Positions 35,436 through 46,662 of a stretch of DNA of 64,000 nucleotides are shown here, one piece after another; positions within the stretch are counted from its first letter, which is position 1; each line of letters opens with the position of its first letter. The notes under the pieces were generated by a model that was given only the letters and a program-made list of their open reading frames with translations, had not been told where the DNA came from and made no database searches. The stretch is from Monocercomonoides exilis. Lineage: Eukaryota > Preaxostyla > Oxymonadida > Polymastigidae. The stretch is from the NCBI GenBank assembly GCA_001643675.2, contig LSRY02000034.1, forward strand, positions 620,001 through 684,000, in the 5' to 3' direction. A program made the position numbers and the translations under genes.

Positions 35436-37680
35436 TTATTGGGAAACAGTTTGCATCTGAGAAGCCATCATTTGGTTAGTCATTGCAGGCGTCTGGGGCA
35501 AAGCCACCGCTGATGCTGCTGCAGTTGCTGTGAGAGGGAGAGCAGAAGGAACAGAAACCTGAGGAGCAGCAGTCGTATTGGCAAAGGGGATAAACGGGGT
35601 CATTGGCATAATGAACGGAAACGGCACGACTGGCTGTGAAGGGTCATTTGACGATGGAACAGAAGGGACAGAAGCAGCAGCCGAAACAGCTGAAGCAGCT
35701 GTTGTGGGATTGTGTGAAGACACAGGCACGTTCGAAGTGGCAGAGGGAATGACAGGAGAAGAAGAAGCAGAAGAAGCAGAAGTGGCAGAAGCAGAAGAAA
35801 TAGAAGAAATTGAAGTCACAGACGGAGAAGCAGAAGCAGAAGAAGTAGAGGAAGCAGCAGGCAAAGAAGCAGGTGTGTTGGAAGTTGCATTGCTGCTCGT
35901 CGCGTGAAGTGGAGAAGGAGCAAGCGAAATCGGCTGCTCTGCGCCAATCGCAGTCTGTGTGGGTGTGACAATCAGAGGAACCGAAGGCGAAGGAAACGGC
36001 TGTGCAAGCGCAGACAGAGGCACAGGGACAGGCACAGGAGTGGAGGAAGCAGCGGCTGTCAGCCCTTGAGCCGGGTTTATGGGCAGGGCAGGCGAAGAGG
36101 AAGGCTGAAGGAAGAAAGGGGAGAAAGAAGGAGGAACAGCAAAGGGAAGGGGAAATTGGAGCGCTGCCGCTGAAGAGGCGCTGTTTGGATCAGCAGGAAG
36201 CGCTTGCCCCGAAAGCGGAAGCTGCTGCTTGTTGTGTGCAGCGTTTGAGGAAGCAACAGAAGCAGAATTCTGTGAAGAATTCGTTGAAGATGTAACCACA
36301 GCAGCAGGAGCAGGAGTAGTCGTAGGAACAGCAGCAGGAGCAGCAGCAGCTCCGAGCTGGGCGGAGCTGCCAGATGGCACCGAAGAAAGCAACGGCTGGA
36401 GTTGTGCAGCCGACTGCAGCTGGGGCATCTGAGATGGCATTTGTTGAGGCTGTCCTCCAAGCGATCCAGCACTTGCCCCTACACCCACACCTGCACCTGC
36501 ACTCGCACCTGCACCTGCATCCGTACTTGTTCCCACACCTGCTCCCACGATGCCCTGTGGAATGAAAGGAGACGCGCCAGCACTGAACTGCAAGGGAGCT
36601 GCCACACCGCCTTCTCCTCCGATAGCTCCCATCCCACTTAAGCCTCCCATCTGTGCGACTGCGTTGAAGGCGTCAGCGCCCATAAACGGAGCCATCCCCA
36701 TCCAGCCAAACCCAAAATCAAAGGGATACCCTGCAGCCATCATATTTTCCGGATTGCCCCATCGCCCTCCACCCCTTCCCGAGCCACGTCCTCTTCCTCT
36801 GCCTCTCCCTCGACCTCTTCCCCTTCCTCTTCCCATGTTTCCTCTAAAAACACCGTCTTCAGAATTAACAGTTATTTCGTGCTGATCAACTTTACCTTCT
36901 GAATGCTTGCTTGCCACGTGCTCCTTTGGAAGATCTGGTCTTGTGAAATCGTATGTACGCTCGTCATTTACTTGGACATTGAGAGATTGAGTGTTGGTTG
37001 AGTACATAATTCGAAGGAGACAACTCCCCTCATAAATTTGTGCTCCATCAAGAGCATTCTTTGCATTCCTTGCATCTTCAATTGTCGGAAACTCCGCAAG
37101 GGCACAAGAACGATTCTTCTGAAAAATTACAATTCTCATAATATTGTACGGTTTTAATATTGATGCAAGCACATCAACAGTTATTGCATAAAGTGGGTTA
37201 TGAACCGTTAATAACAAAATTCGACTTTCTGGCACGGATTGGGCTTCTAAAGCATATTTTTAGAGAAATTGATAAGCAGAATATTAAGAAAAAGACTGAA
37301 TACCTTTTGTTAGTGATGTATCTCGGTTTATTTCTTGATTAACAGAATATTGAAAATATACTCTAGCACCATTCATCATAGGTGGACCATTTTCTTTGTA
37401 GTACTCAACAACATACTTTGAAGTTTCAAGATCCTCCATTTCCACCAACATTTGATTTGCAGCTTTCATATTAAATACATAAACGATATTTCCCAATTTG
37501 CTAAGGAATGATATGATGTCCTGTGTGTTTAAATCCTTTTCTGAGTGAACATGGATAACTTTTGACGGAGGTACATCTTTTTGCACTACATGTTGTTTTT
37601 CTGGTAAAAGAATTATTTGTGAAAATGAAATTGTATGATGAATGTTTAATACCCTTCGGTTGCAAATCGAAAGATTGCAT
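35436..37680 (-). CDS. PTB/hnRNP-L-type RNA-binding protein, 3 exons, about 711 aa
   Basis: Exons 37680-37653 (28 nt), 37600-37304 and 37246-35436; both introns are phase 1 and the joins give continuous conserved sequence. RRM1 (residues about 22-105: PSKVIHVHSEKDL, then VFNMKAANQMLVEMED and GARVYFQYSVNQEI) and RRM2 (about 116-200: RILLLTVHNPLYAITVDVL, then RIVIFQKNRSCALAEF and GSCLLRIMYS) match the first two RRMs of the polypyrimidine-tract-binding / hnRNP L family, including the hallmark TVxNPLYxITVDVL. Family members bind CU-rich or CA-rich RNA and control splicing, stability and translation in the nucleus and cytoplasm. An RG-rich stretch (about 243-269) may bind RNA or be methylated. The remaining 440 residues are Ala/Ser/Pro/Gln-rich and low-complexity, and the usual RRM3-RRM4 are not visible. 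The first exon codes only MQSFDLQPK. Whether the long C-terminal exon holds further introns cannot be judged. Confidence 0.9.
37247..37303 (-). other. Intron 2 of the PTB-like gene
   Basis: 57 bp, GTATTC..CTTTAG on the minus strand, phase 1. Splicing joins SLTK-Glu-AQSVPESR, linking RRM1 to RRM2. Confidence 0.85.
37601..37652 (-). other. Intron 1 of the PTB-like gene
   Basis: 52 bp, GTATTA..TACCAG on the minus strand, phase 1. It splices a 28-nt first coding exon to the RRM1 exon (QPK-Glu-KQHVVQKD). Confidence 0.75.
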
Positions 37681-38669
37681 ATTTATAGCAAAAAAGCAAT
37701 CACAAAAAATCGATCACAAGAAAAGAATAATATATAAAGGCTCGATCAAGAGAATTAAATAATTGTATCTATTGTGAAGATTTGTTTTCGTATTGTTTGC
37801 GAAATCTGTGTGAGTTAATGACTTTCAACAATAATATAAACATGTGTGACTATGTGACTATTGACAGACAAAATTTGTTTCATGACGGACCGAGAGATTA
37901 TTTTCATGTAAGAACCTCAATTTCGAATATGATAATTTTAAATGCAAATATCATTTAATGTCAATACAAATTAGTTAGGTTGGAAAAAAAAAAATCGTAT
38001 ATCAAAAAGGATATTGATAAAACAGTCAAATGTTAGATAAAATAAGAAATAAATTGATCATTTCAAATTATTTGAGTTATTTCAAGTTTCAGCCAAGAAT
38101 TATAAATTAACCCAGTTATTTTGAAATAACCGAGAAAAACTTAAATCTACTGGACGTTTTTAAAAAATCATTGAATTGAAATGTTTCTGATAAAATTATG
38201 AATGTGGCCATGCTCGAAAATGTATTTGTTTATATAATTTTATTACAAAAATTCGAATGTTTTCAATTTAAGTTTAAAAAAAATAAATGAGAAAACTTTG
38301 TTTGTTTCATCCTCAATTTTTTGAAATTGAATTCTCAAAAGAAGACATATTTAATGTTTCTTTCATAACACTGTTTGTTTATATTTAATTTGAAGAAAAA
38401 TCTTGAATTGTTACATCTTCGTGTTTTGATATCTATTTTCAAATTATTTTATTCAAAATCGCAAAATGATGAAAATTTTAAAAAATACTAAAAATTTCAT
38501 CAGAATCAAAAGTTTGTCGCTTCATAAAACTGAATCGTTGATCACATTTTGTGGAATGTCAGAGTTTGATCGATTGAAACTTTTTCTCACTCGTTTCCTT
38601 TCTGTATCCGCTCTCATGTTTATTTCCCTTATCTTCTTTCGCTCTATCTCCTTTATTGAAGAAAAGACA
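37681..38669. other. AT-rich intergenic region
   Basis: Upstream of the PTB-like gene and downstream of a broken transposase. Around 38480-38660 minus a short open piece (MRADTERKRVRKSFNRSN) could be a remnant tail of the transposase region, but it is not supported further. Confidence 0.45.
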
Positions 38670-40448
38670 ATTTCTTAATTAAAAAAGTTCCATTTTCTTC
38701 AGTCAAGCAGTGGGAATCGATAACAACGTTTGCCAACCAACACGCAATCTTTGCATCCATTGAGAGATTTTCTCTTCCTCCTGTGTATTTATCTGAAAGT
38801 CGAAGTTATAACCTTTTCATCCTTCCAAAGAACCACTCAACAGGGATTCTATTTCTGGCCAATATAGAATAAAACATTTTGATATTTTCTTCCACTTTTC
38901 CGGAAGACAATGTGGAGGAGGAAGCTTCGAAAGAAAACTGATTAACGCTAAGCAAAGAGTCATCTGTGTTTGCAGGTGACATTGCAGATAATGAGTATGT
39001 GGATGACATTGCAGAAGCAGAAGAGGAAGAATAAGATGGCAAAGAAGAAGAAGAGGAAGAAGAAAGAGAAGAAGAAGAAAATGGAGATGAAGAAGGTGAT
39101 GAAGAAGAAGAAGAGGAGGAGGAAAGAGAAGCACAAGAATTGAAATTATTGGAATAGATTTTCGGCAACTTGTTTGTTGGGTAATTCTTTCGGATTGGTG
39201 TAATTATTTTCAGCTCGGGAAAATAGCCTTGATATCCTTTGTCTGCAAGAATATCCCAGCATTCGCTTTCATTATGAATACAACTTCCACTTTTTTCCTT
39301 GTCTGTTTTCTTGAGATACCCTATGTATCTTCTCATCCCTTGTCTGAAAAGAGACACATCATGAATACCTCCTGCAACAGCGTCTGACACAAACAGTGCG
39401 TTGTGTGGAGGCCATGCTGAAACGGCCACTTCGAACTTCAAACAATAAGCATTATGATGACCATCAAAAAGTTGCTTTGATTCATCATATGCTATTGGCG
39501 GGCAAGGAACTTTCACTGTCGTAGTATCTACCAACAAAGCAACAGATGGGAAATCTCTGCATGGGCAAAAGGGAGGCCTTGGAGGCTCTGAAAAGAGCCT
39601 CTCAAAAAAACGTGTAATACATGTCGTCTTATTTCCTCAACGCTGTTCGAAGCCATTGTGCTCGATATTTTTAAAACATCAGCTATCTTTTTCATGGTGG
39701 CTCTGCTTGAATGCCATTCAAGATAGATAATTATCTGATCGTGGACCGTTAATGTCTTTCAAGGTCCCCTCTTTGGAACAGAACTCTTATCCGATTTGAC
39801 AAGATTGCCAAGTTCTATCAAAAACATTATTGGCAAACTGAATTGTTCATCAGTATTGTCATCGATTAATGATGAAAACAATTCACCAAACGATTCTTCT
39901 TCTTCCTCTTCTTCTTCAAGTGATTGGACTTCACTTTTTTCAATACGAGAAATCTGCATTTCCCTTCTTATTTGGAGCGTTTTGAAATCAGGATGCTTTT
40001 TATCTTTCTTGGTTCTTTTTTCATTTAACATTTTCATTAGCAATGGAGAAGAAGAGTTTGACGAATTTTTTGTTTGGGACGTAGATGATTGAAATGTTTT
40101 TGGTATTCGATGTGAAGAATCGATGCAATCAGTTTCATCATCGCTGTGCGGACTATCTCTCAGCGAATTGTGCGAAAATTGATCGCAACTCCTTTTTTCT
40201 TTACGAAGAACCACTTCAGTGTGATCAGACGAAGATATTGAATTTTCATCACTCAAAATGAAACATGTCTGATTTCCTTCCAGTCCTGCTGTTTCAAAAT
40301 GAGAATTTGATGAAGAAGTTTCTTTTTGTTTGCTTTGGCTGAAAACATTCACAAAGAAAGTATAAAAAGTTTTGAAGAATTGATAATGCAAACCTTTCAT
40401 TTCTGTGATCATTGCTAGCACATCCTGATCCAAAGAATGCTGTTCCAT
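38670..40448 (-). pseudogene. Harbinger/DDE_Tnp_4-type transposase pseudogene
   Basis: Read on the minus strand. An N-terminal Ser/Glu-rich segment (40448-39759) ends in a TGA. It continues in frame with a helix-turn-helix region (TVHDQIIIYLEWHSSRA, then KKIADVLKISSTMASNSVEEI). A frameshift at about 39610 leads to FFERLFSEPPRPPFCPC. The catalytic core lies at 39537-38806: VALLVDTTTVKV (first Asp), GGIHDVSLFRQG (second Asp) and NRIPVEWFFGRMKRL (Glu), as in the DDE superfamily endonucleases of PIF/Harbinger and ISL2EU type. An in-frame TAA follows RMKRL, after which LRLSDKYTGGRENLSMDAKI continues the normal C-terminus until a TAA at about 38670. A poly-Ser stretch is inserted between the second Asp and the Glu. 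At least three lesions make it non-functional as it stands. Terminal inverted repeats were not found by eye. Confidence 0.85.
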
Positions 40449-41939
40449 TAAGACAAGCTTGGATATGTTTCCATGATAAGTTTTTCGTCAATTGAAATAA
40501 AGGGAGTTTTTTCCTGGAATATTGATAATAAAGAAACAGAAATGAAAGTGTTTTATGATATTGTTTAATAAGTTGGAAACAAGAAAAAAGAATTCATAAA
40601 AAGAATTTTGAATTTTTAATTTTATTGAATATCAATAGATATTTCAAAGCAATAAAAATCTTTGTTTCAATAACGAATAATGATTAACAAGATATACAGA
40701 ATTCATCCTTGGAAATGAATTATTTGAATTTCAAACAGATTCTTATTATTCAACATAAACAAGGGTTTATGTTGTATGTTACTCAATTCCACAGTGAGTT
40801 GTTGTTCACAATGTGACGTTCATGAATCTCTGAACTTCCATAATAAATGTTAAAAAATCCCATCAATTTCAAGCGCTTTCAAAGGGTGTATTAGTGATTC
40901 GCATTTTGGAAACATGATTACTACGGATGAGTTTCAGAACAAGAAATGAACATGAAGATAAGAAACACATGATATTCACTGTTTTGAATTCATAATTTTC
41001 AAAAAAACACTTTTGATTTTTTCTCTGCAAGCTTTGAGATGAAATACGCTCTTTATCTACAGTTCAAAAAATGAGCAAGTTAAATAACATAAAAAAAACA
41101 GCACTGACAACACAAATAACATAAATACAACCTTGTATTGATTGTTCCAACATGATTGAAATTTTAATTATCCATGAAGAAAGTCTATGAATAAATATAT
41201 TTCAGTTGTTCTTGTGAGAATTGCATTGTGCTTGTTTTTGAACATTCATGTGTTCCTAAAGTTATTTCTGTCAATCATAACTCGCGCAATTCAATCATTA
41301 AAGAACGATTGTTCAAAAACGAATAGAATAAACAGAAAACGATTTCCCATAATTGAAGCAATTCTGATCCATCATATAACAAATGTATTTTTTAAAATAT
41401 TTTTTTCTGATTCATTAGATTGAAATGGAATCATCTTTGAAGATTAACGATTTTGTTTTCACACAATGTGATGCATTTTTTATTTCACAACAAACATTTA
41501 TCGTTTGACATTCTTCTTTTTATTGTGATTTTGTTTTTAAATGAATAAAAAACACATTATTTCATTTCCAAAAGTTATAATTCTTAGGAATGTTTCAAAA
41601 AAGAAAGAAAACACTTTTTGCAAGAGTTTATTTTGTCGAAAAAACATGATTGATTTTTATTTTCTTGTGAAAGTTCAAAATGAAAAGTTTCACATCTCAT
41701 TTTTGAAACACGTTGTTTTTATGAATTTTTGAAGATGTCCAATTCTTTAATGAACTGGTATTTTTTTTTATTTCAGTTTTTGAACTTACGATTATTAATA
41801 AAAAATATCACTTCAAAATTCATTCAATCGAAAGTTCTTCTAAAATCAAATGAAAAGAAAATTTAAAAAAATTTTCTCAATGATAAACAAATTAGTATTT
41901 TGTAACTTGTATAAAAAACAAAGAAAAAACAATCAATTT
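40449..41939. other. AT-rich intergenic region
   Basis: Only short frames (41187-41423, 41541-41732) with AT-driven composition. No homology or repeat seen. It may contain the 5' end of the decayed transposon upstream of 40448. Confidence 0.5.
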
Positions 41940-42550
41940 GCCAACAAACCTCCATCCACATATATGCAGTCTTCACACATATCTTCTTTCATCTTTTTCA
42001 ATAACCATCTGTTCGGAACTTTTTGTTTTGCGTTGAGGCTTTCATTCTCCGTCTTTTCTATCAGCATTTCACAAAGATTTCTCATAAGCTTCAATTCGTC
42101 TGCAAGTCACGCTTTTGCTCCATCTGTTCAAATCATTTCCTCCAAAACTGCATCAACGACTTCACAGATTTCTGACATGACTTCAGCTTCAGATCTTGAT
42201 TATCCGCTGCGCCTTGGAGAATATTCATCCATTGCTTGCTAATTTCTCCATCATCACCCTTCGCTTCCCTCAACTCTCTCGCAATAATGCCCATAACCAC
42301 TCCAAATTCTTCATTCTTCTCACAATATAATTTGACATTAGGATTCAATGGAACGATCCATCTCTATGATAATCTTGTCTTCTTTTTCCCCCTTTCGCTT
42401 TTCCCTTCCTCTTCCAATCCACTCGTTTCATCAGCTCTTCCAGCTCTCTTGTTGCTTCTCCTGCAAAATGCAATTCGTTCACAATGACGCTCTTTGGGCG
42501 TGTGTCATTAATTCATCTGCACATCAAAAGCATCCAAGCTGATTGACAGG
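41940..42550 (-). pseudogene. Fragment of the Lys/Glu-rich helical family (55-60 kb type)
   Basis: Minus strand at about 42495-42395 reads VIVNELHFAGEATRELEEL, then MKRVDWKRKG. This is clearly related to the AIINEYHYVREATRELEEM, KRCVDWKR segment of the gene at 58.9-60.4 kb and to the ASELHLVEEAAKELNEL, RRNFDW segment of the 55.5-56.8 kb gene. After a frame change the minus-strand frame 42348-42133 continues with EFGVVMGIIARELREAKG and EISKQWMNILQGAADNQ. No N-terminal half is present and several stops follow, so it is a truncated, decayed copy. Confidence 0.65.
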
Positions 42551-43780
42551 CGAGTTAGGTTAGGTTGAGATTTTCCTCACGAAATTGAATGATTTCTGTC
42601 ATCTCCTTCAAATGCAATTCTTGTTCAACATGCTTTCTAATAACTTGAAAGAAATCAATAAATGAACAAAAATAATTCAATTTCAAACTTTCCACATATA
42701 AAAATTGCTCAATTTCAGCTTTGATAATTCCATCTCTTTTTGAGTTTAATTATTTTCTTCTTTCTTTAAAGGCAACAATCAAAAAACGAACCTCGCAAAT
42801 AAAAAAATATATGTATATATTAATTTGAATATGCAGCTCAGATATATGAAATATACACAAAAATCAATCAGTCCTTTCATTCTGAAAACTTTCTGTCTCT
42901 GCTGTTCCTTATTTCAAAGTTCAAACTCAAAAAGCTATTGTCTTCGAAAAAAAGAAAGAATGATTTTATTGGATTCAATATTTCATTTAACAACTGTTTC
43001 ACACCAGCTGAATTTTTTGTATTTTGAATATCTTTCATTTTGGCAAAAGCATGGCATTCAGAAAGATTCAAAATCTATTTTCAAAATCAAAATGAGAGAA
43101 ATTTTGAAAGAAAGAAAACGATATTTATAGAAAATATTTATCAACAGACATAAGTAGTTGTTGTCACTCAGTTTCTGAATGTATTTGTGTTTTCATTTTA
43201 TATATTCTGAAAAATATTGAAAATAATTTAATCATTTACATAAATAAATATCAATCAATGAGAATTTTGCAAAATAAGTTTTATATGTTTCTGATGAAGT
43301 TGAATGTTGTTGAAAAATAAAAATTAACCCATCGTGAATGATTGAATTATCGTTTTAAGAAAAAACTTAAATTTTTGAATTCCAAAATTGTGTATTTCAA
43401 CAGAAATAAGATAAAACTGAAAACAAATGGGAACAATTGTTTGTTGAACTTTTGTCTTTATGTTTGGATTCATTATTTTTGGAAAACGAATCGTTTTCCA
43501 ATTCCAATAAAAATGATCATTATTTTTAGAAACACTTCCAAAAAATGCTATTAAAGCATAATACACAACATAATATTTAATGTTGATGCGTTTTTGGCTT
43601 CAACATGTAAAAAATGTTTTTTTGATAAATGCAAGACTTTCAGGCCACAATTTAAAATCATTGGTTTTTCTTAAAAACACTGCCTTTAATTTAAATTGCT
43701 GGGGAATCTTGAAATAAACAGTTTTCTTTGAAATATTTTTTTATTTCACAATTTATCTATTGAATTTTTTGATCAACGCA
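42551..43780. other. AT-rich intergenic region
   Basis: Short frames only; no gene, repeat or element recognised. Confidence 0.5.
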
Positions 43781-44202
43781 CCATCAGTGAAGTCAGTGAC
43801 TGACAACAGTGTCAGTATCTGGCAGGGAAATTTTTAATTTTTTTGTGAAACAAAGTTCAGTTTGAAGAATAAAATAACTGGATAAATTAATAAAAATTGA
43901 TTTATATGAAGAAAATTCCAAAAATCAGAGGAAATTATTATTTTTTCAAATACCAATACTGACGTGGATTTTTTTTTAATGACGGACGTGGCAAAATTTT
44001 ATCAATCTGTTACACATGTCAACAATAATATTTTCACAACTGAAGGATGTGTCTTGTAATTTCAAACAAGAAGAAAATTCTCTTAAAAATATCAACATGT
44101 GCAACAGGTTAAAATTTATCCAAACATCTGCGTCACCTTTAAAAAGTCGGGCTCGCATCAGTCAGTGCCCGGCACTTTTTTTTTTTTTTTTTTTTTTTTT
44201 GA
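43781..44202. other. Possible decayed mobile-element remnant with CAGTGAC-type repeats
   Basis: The stretch holds clustered short repeats (tcagtgaa, gtcagtgac, tgacaacagtgtcagt near 43790-43815, gtcagtgcccggcac near 44160) and ends in a T run of about 26 at 44176-44201. The 13-mer at 44122-44134 recurs in inverted orientation at 48936-48948, next to a similar gtcagtgac cluster at 48654. Direct proof of an element is lacking. Confidence 0.3.
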
Positions 44203-44603
44203 TAAAAACGAACTTATTGATATTAATTTTCAATTGATAACTAAAAACTACCAAATATTAGAAACATATCTGGTTGTTCAGAAAAAATTGATATTTCATC
44301 TATCGATTTTTTTTAAATCTTATTTTATTTCAATACTGTTTTACGCTTTGACAGAAGTCTTATCATTCGATGCAAATTAATGTCAATATTTTTCATTTCG
44401 CTTGTTAATGCTTTTGAAGTTTTGTTTTTATTTTCACATTATTATGATTTTTCATTTTAATAAAGATTATAACTTTATATATTTTACATGTTGAGTATGT
44501 TTTAACAAAAATTGACAAAATTATCATAATTATTATGTTGTTTTTTTTGCAATCCTCATTAGACGATTTAATCCTTTTCATTTAACAATTGTTTTTAAAA
44601 GCT

Positions 44604-44653
44604 AAAAATAAAATAAAATAAAATAAATAAATAAATAAATAAATAAATAAATA
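44604..44653. repeat. (AAATA)n/(AATA)n microsatellite
   Basis: AAATA units pass into about eight AATA units, in AT-rich DNA just outside the left end of the inverted-repeat element. Confidence 0.9.
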
Positions 44654-44726
44654 TAATGTTGTTTTGTATATTATTGAAATGAGAGAATTATTATCAATGA
44701 ATATAAATAAAAAACACTTTATTATG

Positions 44727-45301
44727 GGCGAAATATTATCTAGATGACAGTCGAATTAGGTGAAATGCATAACATTAAATTTTATATTTGTTGCTTCTTA
44801 TGTTTATAAAATTACGATTATTGAACGACTCTCACTCCTTATCGATCAAGTTTATTTAATTGCAAATAAATTTTTATAATGGGTTGGATCAACATGATGA
44901 ATTGGTTGTTTCCATATCTTTGAATGGAAAACGAAAAACACTTTGCAAGCTCGTATGCGCATATTAATTTTAGATTGTAATTCGTATTCTGTTTGATATT
45001 TTTGGAAAAACATTTTGAACAAAGGAAACAGAAGAAAGGATCATTGTTTTTCTGATTTTGTTGGAGATCTGCATAAATAAAAATCAACAACAAACAAATC
45101 GTTTGTCCATTTTACAAATATTTAAATATACTCCTTTTTAAAATAAATTTATTTGTTATAAACAATTTTGTGCAAAAATAACATTTTCAATCAGAATAGC
45201 TGTAGCAATACTAAAAGAAAATAGAAAGTCGAATAAATGAATGCATTGATAGATAAAATAATGAAAGAAGTATTTGGTAAGATTCTTTCAAGAGAATTAT
45301 C
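44727..45301 (+). repeat. Left terminal inverted repeat, 575 bp
   Basis: It is the inverted copy of 46663-47237. The outer tip reads ggcgaaatattatc (right tip reversed: ggcgaaatactatc). Near-identity suggests recent insertion or recent copy correction. Confidence 0.9.
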
Positions 45302-45420
45302 AATATTATCTAATAAAATGATTTTGGAAGTTAAAGTGGAAAAGGATAGTATATTGCAATTTATGATAATGATTTTATAACATATATCGCTTATAAGCTT
45401 TTTGTTTATTGATTTGAAGG

Positions 45421-45894
45421 CTCTCAGTTGTTTTTGAGCACTATTTTGCGAGAGAAGCAACAGCAGAACAGGAAGAGTTCACAAGATGGATAGATTGGAA
45501 GAAGAAAGAAGGGGAAATAAGCAAAGAAGAAAAGAAGGAGATGATAAGGAAGAAAAGGAGAGAGTGAACGAGAAGGAGGAAAAGATAAAGAAATGTCAAA
45601 TGAAGCAGTGATTGACAAGTCAATATGGAAGGCAGGAGGTGCGGGAACAGACAGCTCAGCCAAACGAAACAGAAACAGAGGAAAAGTCGAAGGCGACCGA
45701 AGAATAGCAGAAAAGGCGCTGATGTTGTGTTGCACCAGCTGCTGAAAGGAAAGCTTCATTGCTTTGCATTTTTCCATCTTCCAGCGGAACCACAGGTTTT
45801 CTTTTTCGCAGGGAAAGCTTTCAAGAAGAAGATGAGGAGGAGGATCGGAAGAGGAGGATTGAAAGAGAAGGAGAAAGGAATTGGAGATTGACAA
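45421..45894 (+). pseudogene. Captured fragment of Lys/Glu-rich helical family gene inside the element
   Basis: Plus strand at about 45426-45578 reads SVVFEHYFAREATAEQEEF, then TRWIDWKKKEGEISKEEKK, then a stop. It aligns with VIVNELHFAGEATRELEEL at 42.4 kb and with the tandem genes at 55-60 kb (conserved E-x-x-F-A-x-E-A-T and D-W-K). Downstream, frame changes give IAEKALMLCCTSC and other GC-richer pieces up to about 45890. It is much GC-richer than the transposon arms, which fits captured coding DNA. The long minus-strand frame here is a shadow. Confidence 0.5.
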
Positions 45895-46662
45895 ATTTTG
45901 CTCCTACTATTCTGCTAATTTTATTTGCAATAATAAATATTCTTTTTTGGATTTTTGTGAATATACATATATTTTTCCTCGATGTTTTTGTTTTCATTTA
46001 ACAAAAATAAAGCGAAGGTTATAAAGTATTTGGTTTCCAAAATGTTTGAAGCCTTATAGAAAAAATGGAAATGTTGTTTAAGCAATTATCAAATGTTGGT
46101 GATGTATTTATGATTTGTTTCAAACAAAAAAGAATTGGATGCTTGTTTATTTTATTCTCAACAAAAAACAGTTAATTTTGTTTTTACTGAATTTATAATT
46201 CAAAACAAAAATCATTGATTGTTTGATCTTGTTCATTTCTTGAAATAAATCAAAAGTTAATTAACAATAAAAAAACTACTCATAATGACAAACATGAAGC
46301 TATTGTGTCAATAATTTTTCGTCTCCTTCCTTTGTTTCATCGTTTATCTTCTTTTCCTCTTTCTTCAACACAACTTTCAGAAAGAAGAGCACACGAATTG
46401 ATAGTCAGCTCAAAGTGTAATTATTACCAAGCATTGGATAGAATTCGCAAAAATCAGTTGAAGCTTTTTGCTCTTTTCTTTTTATTTTCTTCCAATCATT
46501 GAAAAAAAAATGATCTCCAAAATTTTCTTTCATTAAGAATCGTTATTAAATAAAAAATATTCTATTTTCATCATAAAGCAATATCCTTTTCACTTATAGA
46601 ACTCATTTGTACTTCTCAAAAATCGTATTTTTATTTTTTAATTCAAAAAGCTTCTACAAACA

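Noticed and set aside
37681-37687. TATAAAT directly before the ATG of the PTB-like gene as a TATA box
   Set aside because: It touches the start codon, so transcription would begin inside the coding region; more likely AT-rich start context.
40365-40410. Intron (GTTTGC..TTTCAG) at the N-terminus of the Harbinger-type remnant
   Set aside because: Splicing there does not keep the downstream frame, and the unspliced frame is open; left undecided and not annotated.
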